64,000 bases of DNA from Alistipes sp. (GCA_017560425.1 JAFZEX010000049.1:23404-87403); one strand, 5' to 3'. Counted from the first letter of the stretch, positions 10,275-19,115 are shown. Notes: generated by a model not told the origin, from the letters alone. Numbers and translations are program-made.

Positions 10275-10873
10275 TGAATCGCTTTATCTCGCTATCCCTC
10301 TTTGCCGGTCTTTTGATCGGCATTGCGGGATTGGTGTTTCTGCATGTCGGAGGCTTGGGTGGCGCTGTGCTCTTCGCCTTCGGACTAATGTCGGTGACCA
10401 TAACCAAGACCCTCTTGTTCACAGGCTGGGCGGGCTACCTACCTTATAAGGAGTCGGCGCAGCTCGTGCCTATGGTTGTGCTCAATGCGCTTGGCTGCCT
10501 TATCATGGCATACATAGCCTCGTTTTCAATCAACGAGAATGCCCTAAGCACGCTCCACACCATCATGGCGGCACGCGAGGCAGCATCGTGGTATGGCATC
10601 ATGGTAATGTCGGTGGGCACGGGCATCATCGTGAGCTTGGCAATCTATGGCGTGCGCAAGGGAACGTACCTGCCACTGCTCTATGGCGTGCCCGTATTCA
10701 TCATGTGCGGACTACCCCACAGCATTGCCGATGCCTTCTACTATTGGACAGCAATCCTCAATGGCGAGTTCGAGGTGTGGATGCTAACCGCATGGCTTAT
10801 GTCGGTGGTGGGCAACTACATAGGTTGCAACTTCCCGAGATGGTTTATGGGAGATAAGTTTGAGATAGCGTAA
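10274..10873 (+). CDS. Compact FNT-family (formate/nitrite transporter-like) membrane protein
   Basis: A 199 aa protein with six predicted hydrophobic segments (about residues 3-24, 27-49, 63-85, 105-125, 131-153, 163-185). FNT-like signatures are TLLFTGWAGY after segment 2, MCGLPHSIADAFYYW after segment 5 and GNYIGCNFPRW in segment 6. These resemble the CGxEHxxANMF and GNxxGG blocks of FocA/NirC, with His in the same place. It is about 80 residues shorter than classical FNT channels, having lost loops rather than helices. It starts inside the leuS stop (TAATG), so coupled translation is likely. Substrate unknown; a weak-acid or anion channel role is inference. Confidence 0.7.
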   Translation: MNRFISLSLFAGLLIGIAGLVFLHVGGLGGAVLFAFGLMSVTITKTLLFTGWAGYLPYKESAQLVPMVVLNALGCLIMAYIASFSINENALSTLHTIMAAREAASWYGIMVMSVGTGIIVSLAIYGVRKGTYLPLLYGVPVFIMCGLPHSIADAFYYWTAILNGEFEVWMLTAWLMSVVGNYIGCNFPRWFMGDKFEIA

Positions 10874-10919
10874 ATAAGAAAAGCGGATGTCACTTTACTA
10901 CGACATCCGCTTTTCTTAT
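10874..10919. terminator. Bidirectional intrinsic terminator
   Basis: A perfect 18-bp stem (ATAAGAAAAGCGGATGTC at 10874-10891 and its complement at 10902-10919) with a 10-nt loop. It lies between the convergent FNT-like gene and the transglutaminase gene. A and T ends on both sides suit both directions. Confidence 0.85.
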
Positions 10920-10934
10920 CCCTATATCTCTCAA

Positions 10935-12122
10935 TTAGTCCTGGAAGATTTGTACTGTAACCTCCTCTTCGCCAAGCACCACCTTCTCGGTCTGAAGCTC
11001 GCCCTTAGCATTATAGTAGCGAAGCTCATACTCAGTGTTCTTAGGAACAAGAACTGAGAACATGTCGTTCATGTCACGAAGCTCGTTTGCCGTAAGTCCG
11101 CCACCCATCTGCTCGGTGCCACGGAATACATCGACACCCATAGCCACACGGTCCTCCGAGTGCTCGGTCTTGCCACGCTCTTTATAGCCCGCAATCTTGA
11201 TGAAGGTGTGTGTGCCCGCCTCGATATGGCGTGTATACTGCTCATAGGCAAGGGCGATATAGCGCTCAGTAACATTCTCAGCGCCAACGGTCTGTGGCAA
11301 ATCCTCTATGGCGCAATCCTCCTTGTCGCCATCTGCCCACACCATAGGGAACCAATCCTCGGCCTTACCAAAACGTGTAGCATAGATAGCATAGGTACGG
11401 TCGTCAGCCTTAGCCTTTGATGCATCAGCCATAAACCATAGATGGTCGAGCTGCGATGGGAAGTAGTACTCAGTCACACGCCACTCGCCATCGAGCCACA
11501 CCTCGGTCCAGCTATGGTTGCCACGATCATCGTGCCATGAGGCAGTGCCCGCAAAGCGTGCTGGGATACCTACTGCACGGTAGGCATCGACGAGCAAGAT
11601 GGCCAAGCCTGTGCACGATGCCATGCCCTGACGCATAGACTCACGAGGGCTCTGGTTGGTCTTCTCTCGCTTAGTATTATAATGTACGCCCGTGAGCTGA
11701 GGAATGTTAGCATTCACAGCACACACAGCGTCGTACATAGTCTTACAAGTGTCTACCGCAGGAGCAAACATTTCGTAGAGCTCCTTGCGCCAAGCATCAC
11801 GCACCTCATCGACAACATGGAACGGAAGCACATCGTGCTGATAGACCTCCTTAGGCAACGCCTTAGCCCACTCATACTTCTCACGCACCATGGTGGCATA
11901 CTCAACATTCTCCTTGAGCAAGTCGAGCGACATTAGGTTGCGGTCCTCATCGAGCATATTCACAATGAGGAACTCCATATCCTCGCGCTGATTTTCGCCT
12001 AACTCGGCAAGCATTGTGCGAAGCTCCTCGGGGCGTGACGACGACTCGATGGCCTTGTCAAGCGCTGATTTACAACCTGTTGCAACAAGAGCAACAAGCA
12101 TAACAAAAAATAGTCTTTTCAT
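10935..12122 (-). CDS. Lipoprotein with transglutaminase-like (papain fold) domain
   Basis: A 395 aa exported protein with a signal peptide ending in the lipobox VATGC at residue 17, so it should be lipid-anchored. The central domain is transglutaminase-like: the likely nucleophile Cys lies in MASCTGLAILLVDAYRAVG and the His in RGNHSWTEVWLDGEW. The C-terminal 90 residues look beta-rich. It is the last gene of a minus-strand operon, 4 bp after cutC. Bacteroidetes proteins of this kind are often called transglutaminase-like or peptidase-like; the substrate is unknown. Confidence 0.8.
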   Translation of the reverse strand: MKRLFFVMLVALVATGCKSALDKAIESSSRPEELRTMLAELGENQREDMEFLIVNMLDEDRNLMSLDLLKENVEYATMVREKYEWAKALPKEVYQHDVLPFHVVDEVRDAWRKELYEMFAPAVDTCKTMYDAVCAVNANIPQLTGVHYNTKREKTNQSPRESMRQGMASCTGLAILLVDAYRAVGIPARFAGTASWHDDRGNHSWTEVWLDGEWRVTEYYFPSQLDHLWFMADASKAKADDRTYAIYATRFGKAEDWFPMVWADGDKEDCAIEDLPQTVGAENVTERYIALAYEQYTRHIEAGTHTFIKIAGYKERGKTEHSEDRVAMGVDVFRGTEQMGGGLTANELRDMNDMFSVLVPKNTEYELRYYNAKGELQTEKVVLGEEEVTVQIFQD

Positions 12123-12126
12123 AGTC

Positions 12127-12903
12127 TTATCTTATTAATTTCAAAATCTCTATAACTTCAGCCTCGTCTACAACACGCAACGAGAACTCATCTACGGCAG
12201 CCGAGCCACCCATCGAGATGCGAGGGTTGCGATACTGCATGCCTCCCACAACCATCTTCTTGGCGCTGAAGTGCAGGGCATCGACACCCACATTCTTGAG
12301 TGCCTCGGTATTTGCTGCCACCACGCCACTGCCCGCCATAATCTCGATGCGGCCACGTGAAATATCCACGGCACGGCGCACGTTGTCTATGCCGTCGATA
12401 GCCTTGTCGTAGCCTCCCGACGTAAGTATTCTATCACATCCAGCCTCGATAACTGCCTCAACCGCAGCCTCATAGTCCTCGGTCATATCCACGGCACGAT
12501 GAAACGTGGTCTCCATGCCATGCGATGCCTCGACAAGCTGGCGTGTGCGCTTAACATCGACCTTTCCGTCGGCGGTCAAAATGCCGAATACCACGCCCGT
12601 AGCACCCGCCTCACGAGCGTAGTGAATGTCACGAAGCATAGTCGAAAATTCTTCGTCGGAGTATAGGAAGTCACCACCACGAGGGCGAATCATAACACTA
12701 AGGTCGAGGCCCTCGATAGCTGCCACCTGCTCGATGGTTGCCACAGATGGTGTCACGCCTCCCTCGGCAGGCGAGGCGCACAATTCAACACGATTTACGC
12801 CCAAGCGTGCCGCAACACGGCATGCCTCAACAGAGTAGGCGCATAGCTCTGTCTTCAAAAGTTTAGAGTTGTTCACTGTCAATGAGTTTATTAAGTACGG
12901 CAT
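12127..12903 (-). CDS. cutC: CutC family TIM-barrel protein
   Basis: CutC-family protein, historically linked to copper homeostasis, although a direct copper role is disputed. The core begins ELCAYSVEACRVAARLGVNRVELCA and includes MIRPRGGDFLYSDEE, ATGVVFGILTADGKVD, FHRAVD and RILTSGGYDKAIDG, all typical of the family. The first ATG (12903) gives 258 aa but overlaps the upstream regulator gene by 41 bp. A GTG at 12876 would give 249 aa, closer to the usual 248, so the start is uncertain. It is cotranscribed with the regulator upstream. Confidence 0.9.
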   Translation of the reverse strand: MPYLINSLTVNNSKLLKTELCAYSVEACRVAARLGVNRVELCASPAEGGVTPSVATIEQVAAIEGLDLSVMIRPRGGDFLYSDEEFSTMLRDIHYAREAGATGVVFGILTADGKVDVKRTRQLVEASHGMETTFHRAVDMTEDYEAAVEAVIEAGCDRILTSGGYDKAIDGIDNVRRAVDISRGRIEIMAGSGVVAANTEALKNVGVDALHFSAKKMVVGGMQYRNPRISMGGSAAVDEFSLRVVDEAEVIEILKLIR

Positions 12904-13417
12904 AGACCGTCAAGCCCGCAACGGAGCGAATACCTGTCTTATGCACAATATTTTTACGATGCGAAATCACGGTGTGGGGCGAGATAAAGAGCTCGGAGGC
13001 AATCTCCTTGTTGGTATAGCCTTTAGCCACCAACACCAACACATCACGCTCACGCTCCGAGAGCTCATGGCTGTCCGAGAAGTTGGTTGTGGTGGGCGTA
13101 TCGACACCCTCGCCAAGAGCCTTAACTATCTCCTCCTCAGTGCTATATAGCGACACAATGGTGCTCACACCACGCACAACGTCGGGCTCGGTGAGCGATG
13201 TTTGAATGCCAATCTTCTGAACAGCACCAAGCTCCTCATGGGCATGGCTAAGCGCAACAAACGCAACATCTACATCAGCACAGCGGCGTAGGTGATACTC
13301 TGCCACCGTGCGCACGTTTAAGACCACGTCGTAGTCAGCTAATCGCCTCACGACCGCCTCGATACCCTCGGCAACTATGAGCGAGGGCTCAATTATAGCC
13401 ACCTTCAGACGCTTCAT
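12863..13417 (-). CDS. LuxR/NarL-type regulator with degenerate receiver
   Basis: A 184 aa protein with a short receiver-like N-terminus (KVAIIEPSLIVAEGIEAVVRRL) and a C-terminal LuxR HTH (LSERERDVLVLVAKGYTNKEIA, then ISPHTVISHRKNIVHKTG). Where a receiver carries its phospho-acceptor Asp (DVVLLDL in NarL types), this protein reads DVDVAFVAL, so a canonical phospho-Asp is not evident. The HTH part is intact. The start overlaps the hemerythrin gene by 4 bp (ATGA). A signal other than phosphorylation, perhaps delivered through the hemerythrin partner, is inference. Confidence 0.85.
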   Translation of the reverse strand: MKRLKVAIIEPSLIVAEGIEAVVRRLADYDVVLNVRTVAEYHLRRCADVDVAFVALSHAHEELGAVQKIGIQTSLTEPDVVRGVSTIVSLYSTEEEIVKALGEGVDTPTTTNFSDSHELSERERDVLVLVAKGYTNKEIASELFISPHTVISHRKNIVHKTGIRSVAGLTVYAVLNKLIDSEQL

Positions 13418-14121
13418 CGCTCAACCGATTTTTGATATTTGGCAACCAATGGACGCAGCAGCGACATCTCCACGGCGCTATGTCGGCGTAGGTCGTCACG
13501 AAGCATGTAGATATGGTCGAGCAGCGAGCAGCGTAGTGGCGTAGGCACACCCTCGGGCAGGCTCTTGATCACGAGCGAGGCTATGTCGTTTGTTCTGTCG
13601 TCGATGTCGCCATGTGGTGCTTCGAGCATCGAGAAGAGGGCATCGAGCGTGGTGGACATATTGTCGATAATCGAGAATATGTCACGCTCCTCCTCCTCGA
13701 AGTGCGAGGCAAGGAACCCCACATAATCGTCATAAAATGAGCGCAATACACGCTGTGACAGAGCATCGCAGTGCTCCAACACTCGCTCTAAGTGTTGCGC
13801 CACATGCGGAAGCATATAGGTCGTATAGTAGCCATGCGACGAGCGTAGGTAGGCAACAACGCCCGCAAGCATCTCGGCACGAAGAGACCTATCTGCAGGG
13901 CGGTAGTCGGGGTCAAGATGCATGTTGCAGAGCATCATAAAGAGGTCGGCATCGAGCCCCTCACGCTGACACATCGCCTCGACCGACACGTCGCCAAAGG
14001 GCAACACAATGTTTAGGCGTGAAAATATCGAGAGGAGCTGTGGGTATCCGTCGATAAGCTCAAAGAGCTTCATCTCTTTGGATAGCGGCACCAACTGCCC
14101 CATATGTACTATCTTGTTCAT
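13414..14121 (-). CDS. Hemerythrin-domain protein, RIC/ScdA/YtfE-like
   Basis: A 235 aa protein similar in size to the di-iron RIC proteins (YtfE/ScdA) that repair Fe-S clusters after oxidative or nitrosative damage. The four-helix region shows His in SSHGYY, LPHVAQHLE, LASHFEEEE and RRHSAVEMSLLRPL, with accompanying Glu, which fits a di-iron site. The N-terminal 50 residues follow the ScdA_N pattern, but the usual Cys-Cys motif (IDFCCGG) is replaced by IVLPFGD. It is first in its operon, with a TATATTTG promoter upstream. A diiron oxygen or NO sensor, or a repair protein, is possible. Confidence 0.8.
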   Translation of the reverse strand: MNKIVHMGQLVPLSKEMKLFELIDGYPQLLSIFSRLNIVLPFGDVSVEAMCQREGLDADLFMMLCNMHLDPDYRPADRSLRAEMLAGVVAYLRSSHGYYTTYMLPHVAQHLERVLEHCDALSQRVLRSFYDDYVGFLASHFEEEERDIFSIIDNMSTTLDALFSMLEAPHGDIDDRTNDIASLVIKSLPEGVPTPLRCSLLDHIYMLRDDLRRHSAVEMSLLRPLVAKYQKSVER

Positions 14122-14144
14122 TGCTAACAGTAGTTAATATATTG

Positions 14145-14152
14145 CAAATATA
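14145..14152 (-). promoter_or_regulatory. Promoter of the hemerythrin-regulator-cutC operon
   Basis: Minus-strand -7 box TATATTTG with a TTG 19 bp upstream, 24 bp before the ATG at 14121. This is a good match to the Bacteroidetes promoter. Confidence 0.75.
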
Positions 14153-14270
14153 CTCATAATTTTGCAAATGACAAAGCACTACTATGTGTAGCGAAGAATG
14201 AAAAATTAGGAATGGGCTGTGGCTATGGAAATTATTATTAGTTACTCTTTACTCATTTCTATTTTTTTAC

Positions 14271-14278
14271 TATCTTTG
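14271..14278 (+). promoter_or_regulatory. Promoter of the antiporter gene
   Basis: -7 box TATCTTTG, 32 bp before the ATG at 14310. No clear -33 TTG was found, only T-rich DNA. Confidence 0.6.
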
Positions 14279-14309
14279 CGCCGTTTTATTTTTAACAAAA
14301 TAAAAGACT

Positions 14310-15248
14310 ATGATTTACCTACTACTCATCATTTCGTTTTTGCTCATCATCGTGGGTGCTATGCTGCTCACCGATGGTTCGGTTGCTGTGGCACAAAAGT
14401 TCAAGGTTCCAGAGTTCATTGTGGGTCTTACCATCGTTGCCGTGGGAACATCTATGCCCGAGTTTACAGTGAGCTTCATGTCGGCACTTGCTGGCAAGGG
14501 AGATATGGCTATCGGTAATATTGTTGGCTCAAACATCTTCAACATTCTGTTTATCTTGGGTGTGTGTGCCATAGCCTCGCCTATAGTCTTCACCAAGAGC
14601 AATATTCGCCGAGATATACCTATCTGCATCGTAGCAACCATTGCCCTGCTTGGTGTAACGCTCCTCAACCAGGACATCACACGCATCGAGGGTATCCTTC
14701 TTCTTTGCGGCTATATTGCAATGATTATTCTCACCATACGTGCCGATAAAAAGGCGTTGGCTGCTCAGTCCTCAAGCGAGGAGCAAAGCCAGAGCAAGCC
14801 GATGCCCCTATGGCGCATTCCGATATGGATTATCGGAGGTCTTGCGGGATTGATATATGGTGGCGAGATGTTCGTAAATAGCGCCTCGGCAATCGCTCGT
14901 GAGTGGGGCGTGTCGGAGGCTACCATCGCCATCACGCTTGTTGCGGGCGGCACGTCGATGCCCGAGCTTGCATCGAGCCTCGTGTCGATTATCAAGGGCA
15001 AGGCATCGCTGGCGCTGGGTAACGTCCTCGGCTCGAACATAGCCAACATACTACTTATCCTCGGCACATGCTCTACGGTGACCCCTCTGACGATGGGTGG
15101 CGTGGCGATGACAGACGTATATGTGTGCGTGGCTGCAACATTGATACTCATGCTCTCGGCGCTTGTCATCGGACGAGATAAGCTTACACGCATCGAGGGC
15201 GTGTTGTTTGTGGCATGCTACGTGGCATATGTCTACACACTGATATAA
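14310..15248 (+). CDS. Calcium/sodium antiporter (CaCA family, YrbG-like)
   Basis: A 312 aa inner-membrane cation exchanger. The two inverted alpha-repeats are clear: VAVGTSMPEFTVSF with GNIVGSNIFNILFILG (residues about 45-90), and VAGGTSMPELASSL with GNVLGSNIANILLILG (about 212-258). The acidic residues in those repeats are the known ion-coordinating ones. About ten hydrophobic segments flank a short polar loop (near residue 150, SSSEEQSQS). It precedes the SGNH gene by 15 bp; the functional link is unclear. Confidence 0.92.
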   Translation: MIYLLLIISFLLIIVGAMLLTDGSVAVAQKFKVPEFIVGLTIVAVGTSMPEFTVSFMSALAGKGDMAIGNIVGSNIFNILFILGVCAIASPIVFTKSNIRRDIPICIVATIALLGVTLLNQDITRIEGILLLCGYIAMIILTIRADKKALAAQSSSEEQSQSKPMPLWRIPIWIIGGLAGLIYGGEMFVNSASAIAREWGVSEATIAITLVAGGTSMPELASSLVSIIKGKASLALGNVLGSNIANILLILGTCSTVTPLTMGGVAMTDVYVCVAATLILMLSALVIGRDKLTRIEGVLFVACYVAYVYTLI

Positions 15249-15263
15249 AATGTAAACAGATAA

Positions 15264-16847
15264 ATGAAGATGGAGAACAAAGATTACTTTTTCCGAGGCT
15301 GGCTTCTACTCCTCGCCGTGACGGTGGTGGTGGCAGCACTCAGCTTCTTACCTTCAGCCAACATCTTTGGTCTTGAGTGCGAGAAGGTAGATATTCTTGC
15401 CGACCTACGCTCCGATGCCAACAAGGAGGCTGCGGCAGTGCCCGTAGACTATGTTGCCGACTTCGAGCACCTCGAGAGTCAGCTTGCTAAGGTCGAGGAG
15501 GTCAAGGACTCGGTGGCTAAGAGCAACCCTGCACGCATCGAGTGGATTGTTCGTGAGCAGGAGATAGCTCCCCGTGAGATGCTCCGTAGCGACATGATTA
15601 AGCCAAAGAAGTCGAGCCGTGCTGTGCCTATCGAGGACTACGACACTGCCAAGATTACTCGCTTCGACCGCTTTATAGAGAAGCTTATCGATGGTCAGGA
15701 TGTGCGCATCGCCTTCCTTGGCGACTCGTTCATCGAGGGCGACATCCTCACTCAGGACCTCCGTGACCAGCTTCAGCGCACCTTCGGTGGTCGTGGCGTG
15801 GGCTTTGTGCCTTGTGCCATTCCCTTCGAAATCTTCCGCACAAGCGTACGTCGCTCAGTGTCGGGCTGGACAGCATATAGCTTGATGAACACAGGCTCTA
15901 TACCAGCATCGTATCGTGACAAGTTCTTCATGTCGGGCTACCTTGCTGCGGGTCACCGTGGCTCAACAGCACGCTGGCAATCTACCGACCAATTCCCCAC
16001 TATCGACTCGTGTACACGTGCTCGTGTGCTTATCACCAGCCGTGAAGAGAGCCGCATCGAGCTTATTATCAACGACACGCTAAAGAAGAAGTTTACCGTG
16101 CCTGGTGCCGAGTATGTTCGTGAGCTATATGTCGAGGCTCCGGTAAACAGCATCAAGATGAATGTGCTCAGTGGCAACGTGCTATGCCATGGCGCATCGT
16201 TGGAGGGTGGCAAGGGTGTCACCGTCGATAACATGTCAATCCGTGGTAATAGCGGATATACCATCTTCGGCTCGGGAGCTGCCGTAAACCGTCAGGTAGA
16301 CAAGCTATGGGGCTACGACCTCGTGGTGTTGGAGTATGGTCTTAACGGCATGCAGCCAGGACAGCGTGACTTCACAAAGTATCAGAACAAGCTCTGCGAC
16401 ATGATTGCCTATATCAAGCGCTGCTTCCCCGATGCTGCTATCCTTATCGTCGGCGTCTCTGACCGTTGGATCAAGGGCGAGGGCGGCTGGAAGCCTATGA
16501 ACTCGGTGGAGATCATGACACCATTCCAGCGTGAGGCATCGAAGCTCTCGGGCGTGGCATTCTGGGAGATGGGTAAGGTAGTGCTGTCGTATGGCGGTAT
16601 TCGTGGCTTCGTGAACAACGGCTGGGCTGCGGGCGACCACATCCACATCAACTTCAAGGGTGGTGCACGTGTGGCTAAGCCTCTTGGCGACGCTATCATG
16701 CAGCGTGCCTACGACATGCTCCGTGAGCGTGAGGGCAACGTTGTGGATATGATCTACCCTCATAGCATGGCTCCCGAGGGCCTCTACAAGCGCTTCGATC
16801 GTAAGGAGGAGGATGAGAACATACCTCTTATCTTCGATATTGAGTAA
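15264..16847 (+). CDS. SGNH/GDSL-like membrane-anchored acyl-transfer or esterase protein
   Basis: A 527 aa protein with an N-terminal membrane segment (residues about 12-32) and a large extracytoplasmic part. The SGNH block I is IAFLGDSFIEGD near residue 151 and the block V His is in GDHIHINFKGG near residue 460, giving Ser and Asp-x-x-His. It is followed 20 bp later by an MBOAT and then a PAP2 gene. In known systems (PatA/PatB, AlgI/AlgJ/X) an MBOAT passes acyl groups across the membrane and an SGNH protein places them on a glycan. That role is inferred from context. The ATG at 15270 is an alternative start. Confidence 0.8.
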   Translation: MKMENKDYFFRGWLLLLAVTVVVAALSFLPSANIFGLECEKVDILADLRSDANKEAAAVPVDYVADFEHLESQLAKVEEVKDSVAKSNPARIEWIVREQEIAPREMLRSDMIKPKKSSRAVPIEDYDTAKITRFDRFIEKLIDGQDVRIAFLGDSFIEGDILTQDLRDQLQRTFGGRGVGFVPCAIPFEIFRTSVRRSVSGWTAYSLMNTGSIPASYRDKFFMSGYLAAGHRGSTARWQSTDQFPTIDSCTRARVLITSREESRIELIINDTLKKKFTVPGAEYVRELYVEAPVNSIKMNVLSGNVLCHGASLEGGKGVTVDNMSIRGNSGYTIFGSGAAVNRQVDKLWGYDLVVLEYGLNGMQPGQRDFTKYQNKLCDMIAYIKRCFPDAAILIVGVSDRWIKGEGGWKPMNSVEIMTPFQREASKLSGVAFWEMGKVVLSYGGIRGFVNNGWAAGDHIHINFKGGARVAKPLGDAIMQRAYDMLREREGNVVDMIYPHSMAPEGLYKRFDRKEEDENIPLIFDIE

Positions 16848-16867
16848 CCACTAATCTAAATCGTATA

Positions 16868-18391
16868 ATGATGGATTTTTTCAAGTTTGATGGCGAGGTG
16901 TGGCAGCGACTACTCACCCTGCTTAACTACGACTCAGCTTCGCCAATGACCCTTGCAAGTGGCTTCTTCCTCTTTGCCTTCTTGGTATTTGGCATAGGAT
17001 ATATGGCTGTGCGCAACCGCCGCATGGCTCGCACCATCTATGTTAGCCTTATCTCGCTATACTTCTACTACAAGATCTCGGGTCTGTTCGTACTCTTGCT
17101 CCTGTTTGTGGCTACCAGCGACTACCTTATCGGTCAGCGCATCGCCAAGCGCCGTAGCGAGGGACTCAAAACACGTGGCTGGGTTACGCTCAGCATGATC
17201 ATCAACATACTTATCTTGGCATACTTCAAGATAGGCGGATTGTTCGAGGAGGCGCTAAACAACCTCTTCGGCAATGGCACCATCAACCTCGGCGAGATAC
17301 TTGTGCCTGCAGGAGTGTCGTTCTTCGTGTTCCAGTCTATGAGCTACATCATCGACCTCTCGCGTGGCGTTATCAGTCCTGTGAAGCGATACCTCGACTA
17401 CCTCTTCTTGCTGAGCTTCTTCCCCAAGGTATTCCTTGGTCCGTTGGTGCGCAACAAGGAGTTTATCCCTCAGATCGAGAGCGAGAATATCGTCGTCACA
17501 CGTGACGACATCGGTCGTGCGGTGGCATTGGTGTCGAGCGGTTTGATTAAGTATGCCGTGATATCAAAGGCTATCGACACCCTACTGCTTATCCCTGCCG
17601 TGTCGGGCGACTTTGGCGATAGTGGTGTTGTGATGCTCGTGGCGCTCTACGCCTTCGGCATACGCCTCTACTGCGACTTCTCGGGATACTCCGACATCGC
17701 CATCGGTATTGCTCAGGCACTCGGATACAAGCTCCCCGACAACTTCGACGCTCCGTTTAAGTCGGCAACAATCACCGAGTTTTGGCGCAGATGGCACATC
17801 TCGCTTTCGTCGTGGTTGCGTGACTACCTCTACATCTCGCTTGGTGGTAACCGCAAGGGTCGCTTCCGCACATACATGAACCTCACAATCACCATGTTCG
17901 TGTGCGCCATGTGGCACAAGGTAAACCTTCCATACGTAGTATGGGGTATGCTCCAGGGTGTGGGTCTTGCCCTACACAAGCTATGGCTCGAGAAGATTTC
18001 GGGCTCTAAGGCGCTGGGCAAGGATATGAAGAGGGGCAAGCGCATTCTTGCCACACTCCTCATGTTCAACTTCATGACCTTCACATGGCCAATGATCTGC
18101 ATGGATACGTGGGAGGGCGTGATGGATATCTACACCAAGATATTCACCAACTTCGCTGCGGGCGACTTCATCGCACTTATGCACAAGGCGGGTTTTGCCC
18201 TCGTTCTTGTGGTGATTGGCTACGCTATGCACTTCATGCCTAAGCGCTTCAACGGCGTACTTACAGGCTGGGTTACACGCTCGGGCTTTGTGGGTCAGCT
18301 CCTTATCCTCGTTGTCACAATATGGATTGTTATGCAGGCGCAGATGATGCTTGCGGGCGACGGCGGACTACCTGTATACGCAGCATTCTAA
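16868..18391 (+). CDS. MBOAT family membrane-bound O-acyltransferase
   Basis: A 507 aa polytopic membrane protein of the AlgI/PatA/DltB group. Family landmarks are VPAGVSFFVFQSMSYIID, FFPKVFLGPLVR, RLYCDFSGYSDIAIGIAQALGY, FWRRWHISLSSWLRDYLYI and the late catalytic-His region CAMWHKVNLPYVVWG. The usual WHG after the catalytic His reads WHK here. It should transfer acyl groups to the extracytoplasmic side for the adjacent SGNH protein. The O-acylated polymer (peptidoglycan, LPS or exopolysaccharide) is not shown by the sequence. Confidence 0.92.
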   Translation: MMDFFKFDGEVWQRLLTLLNYDSASPMTLASGFFLFAFLVFGIGYMAVRNRRMARTIYVSLISLYFYYKISGLFVLLLLFVATSDYLIGQRIAKRRSEGLKTRGWVTLSMIINILILAYFKIGGLFEEALNNLFGNGTINLGEILVPAGVSFFVFQSMSYIIDLSRGVISPVKRYLDYLFLLSFFPKVFLGPLVRNKEFIPQIESENIVVTRDDIGRAVALVSSGLIKYAVISKAIDTLLLIPAVSGDFGDSGVVMLVALYAFGIRLYCDFSGYSDIAIGIAQALGYKLPDNFDAPFKSATITEFWRRWHISLSSWLRDYLYISLGGNRKGRFRTYMNLTITMFVCAMWHKVNLPYVVWGMLQGVGLALHKLWLEKISGSKALGKDMKRGKRILATLLMFNFMTFTWPMICMDTWEGVMDIYTKIFTNFAAGDFIALMHKAGFALVLVVIGYAMHFMPKRFNGVLTGWVTRSGFVGQLLILVVTIWIVMQAQMMLAGDGGLPVYAAF

Positions 18392-18403
18392 ACCAACAAC
18401 ACA

Positions 18404-18994
18404 ATGGGCAGCATTACCTGGGATTGGACCCTATTTGAGCTCCTTAACTTCGATGGTCCTACGGCACTCGACGCAACGATGCGCCTTGTGTCGGGCATCA
18501 AGCTATGGGTGCCGCTCTATATACTTATTATATATATAGTATGGCGCAAGCATAGCTGGCAGGGTGTTGTTGCTCTTATCGTGGCTATGGCTGTGGCTAT
18601 CGGCTTTGCCGACCTTGTAGCGGGAATATTCAAGCACCAAGGACCCCTCAAGGATTTGTGGGCAAGCTTCCCTGCACGACCACGACCCATGCACACCGAA
18701 GGCTTAGAGGCATTTACCAACGGCTATGGCAATGCAGGGCTAAACGGCTCGGTGTCGGCGCACGCTGCCACAATCACCGCCATTGCGATACTCGCAGCAA
18801 AGATTATCAGCAAGCGTTGGATGACAATCCTCCTTGGCATTGTGGCTGTTGCGGTATGCTACTCACGCATCTACTTTGCCTGCCACTTCCCACAAGACAT
18901 ACTGCTTGGCGCACTTCTCGGCACCCTTAGCGCCGTGGTCGGATTATGGATATTTCACCGACTGCACGGACGACTAACCAAAGAGAAAAATTAG
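18404..18994 (+). CDS. PAP2-family phosphatase (undecaprenyl pyrophosphatase or lipid phosphatase type)
   Basis: A 196 aa membrane phosphatase with the three PAP2 motifs: a Lys-to-Arg-Pro block ending SFPARPRP (residues about 80-95, with a longer than usual insertion), GSVSAHAATITA with the catalytic His, and YSRIYFACHFPQD. About five hydrophobic segments are present. It starts 12 bp after the MBOAT gene, so it is probably cotranscribed. It may recycle a polyprenyl pyrophosphate carrier or trim a lipid phosphate; BacA-independent UppP activity is known in the family. Confidence 0.88.
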   Translation: MGSITWDWTLFELLNFDGPTALDATMRLVSGIKLWVPLYILIIYIVWRKHSWQGVVALIVAMAVAIGFADLVAGIFKHQGPLKDLWASFPARPRPMHTEGLEAFTNGYGNAGLNGSVSAHAATITAIAILAAKIISKRWMTILLGIVAVAVCYSRIYFACHFPQDILLGALLGTLSAVVGLWIFHRLHGRLTKEKN

Positions 18995-18998
18995 GAAT

Positions 18999-19033
18999 AT
19001 GCGCTACAGATAGCTGTGGCGCATCTTTTTTTT
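18999..19033 (+). terminator. Intrinsic terminator after the SGNH-MBOAT-PAP2 genes
   Basis: Stem ATGCGCTACAG / CTGTGGCGCAT (one G-T wobble) with an ATAG loop, then a run of eight T. It begins 4 bp after the PAP2 stop. Confidence 0.88.
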
Positions 19034-19115
19034 GATTGTGGATAAAGTGTCGAAAAAATAGTGCGAAACAAGGGGCTTTTCCCACGAAAAATCACGAATT
19101 TTGTATGCCTGATTT

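Noticed and set aside
12863-12903. Frameshift between cutC and the regulator gene
   Set aside because: Both proteins are full length; the overlap is explained by an uncertain cutC start (GTG at 12876 is an option).
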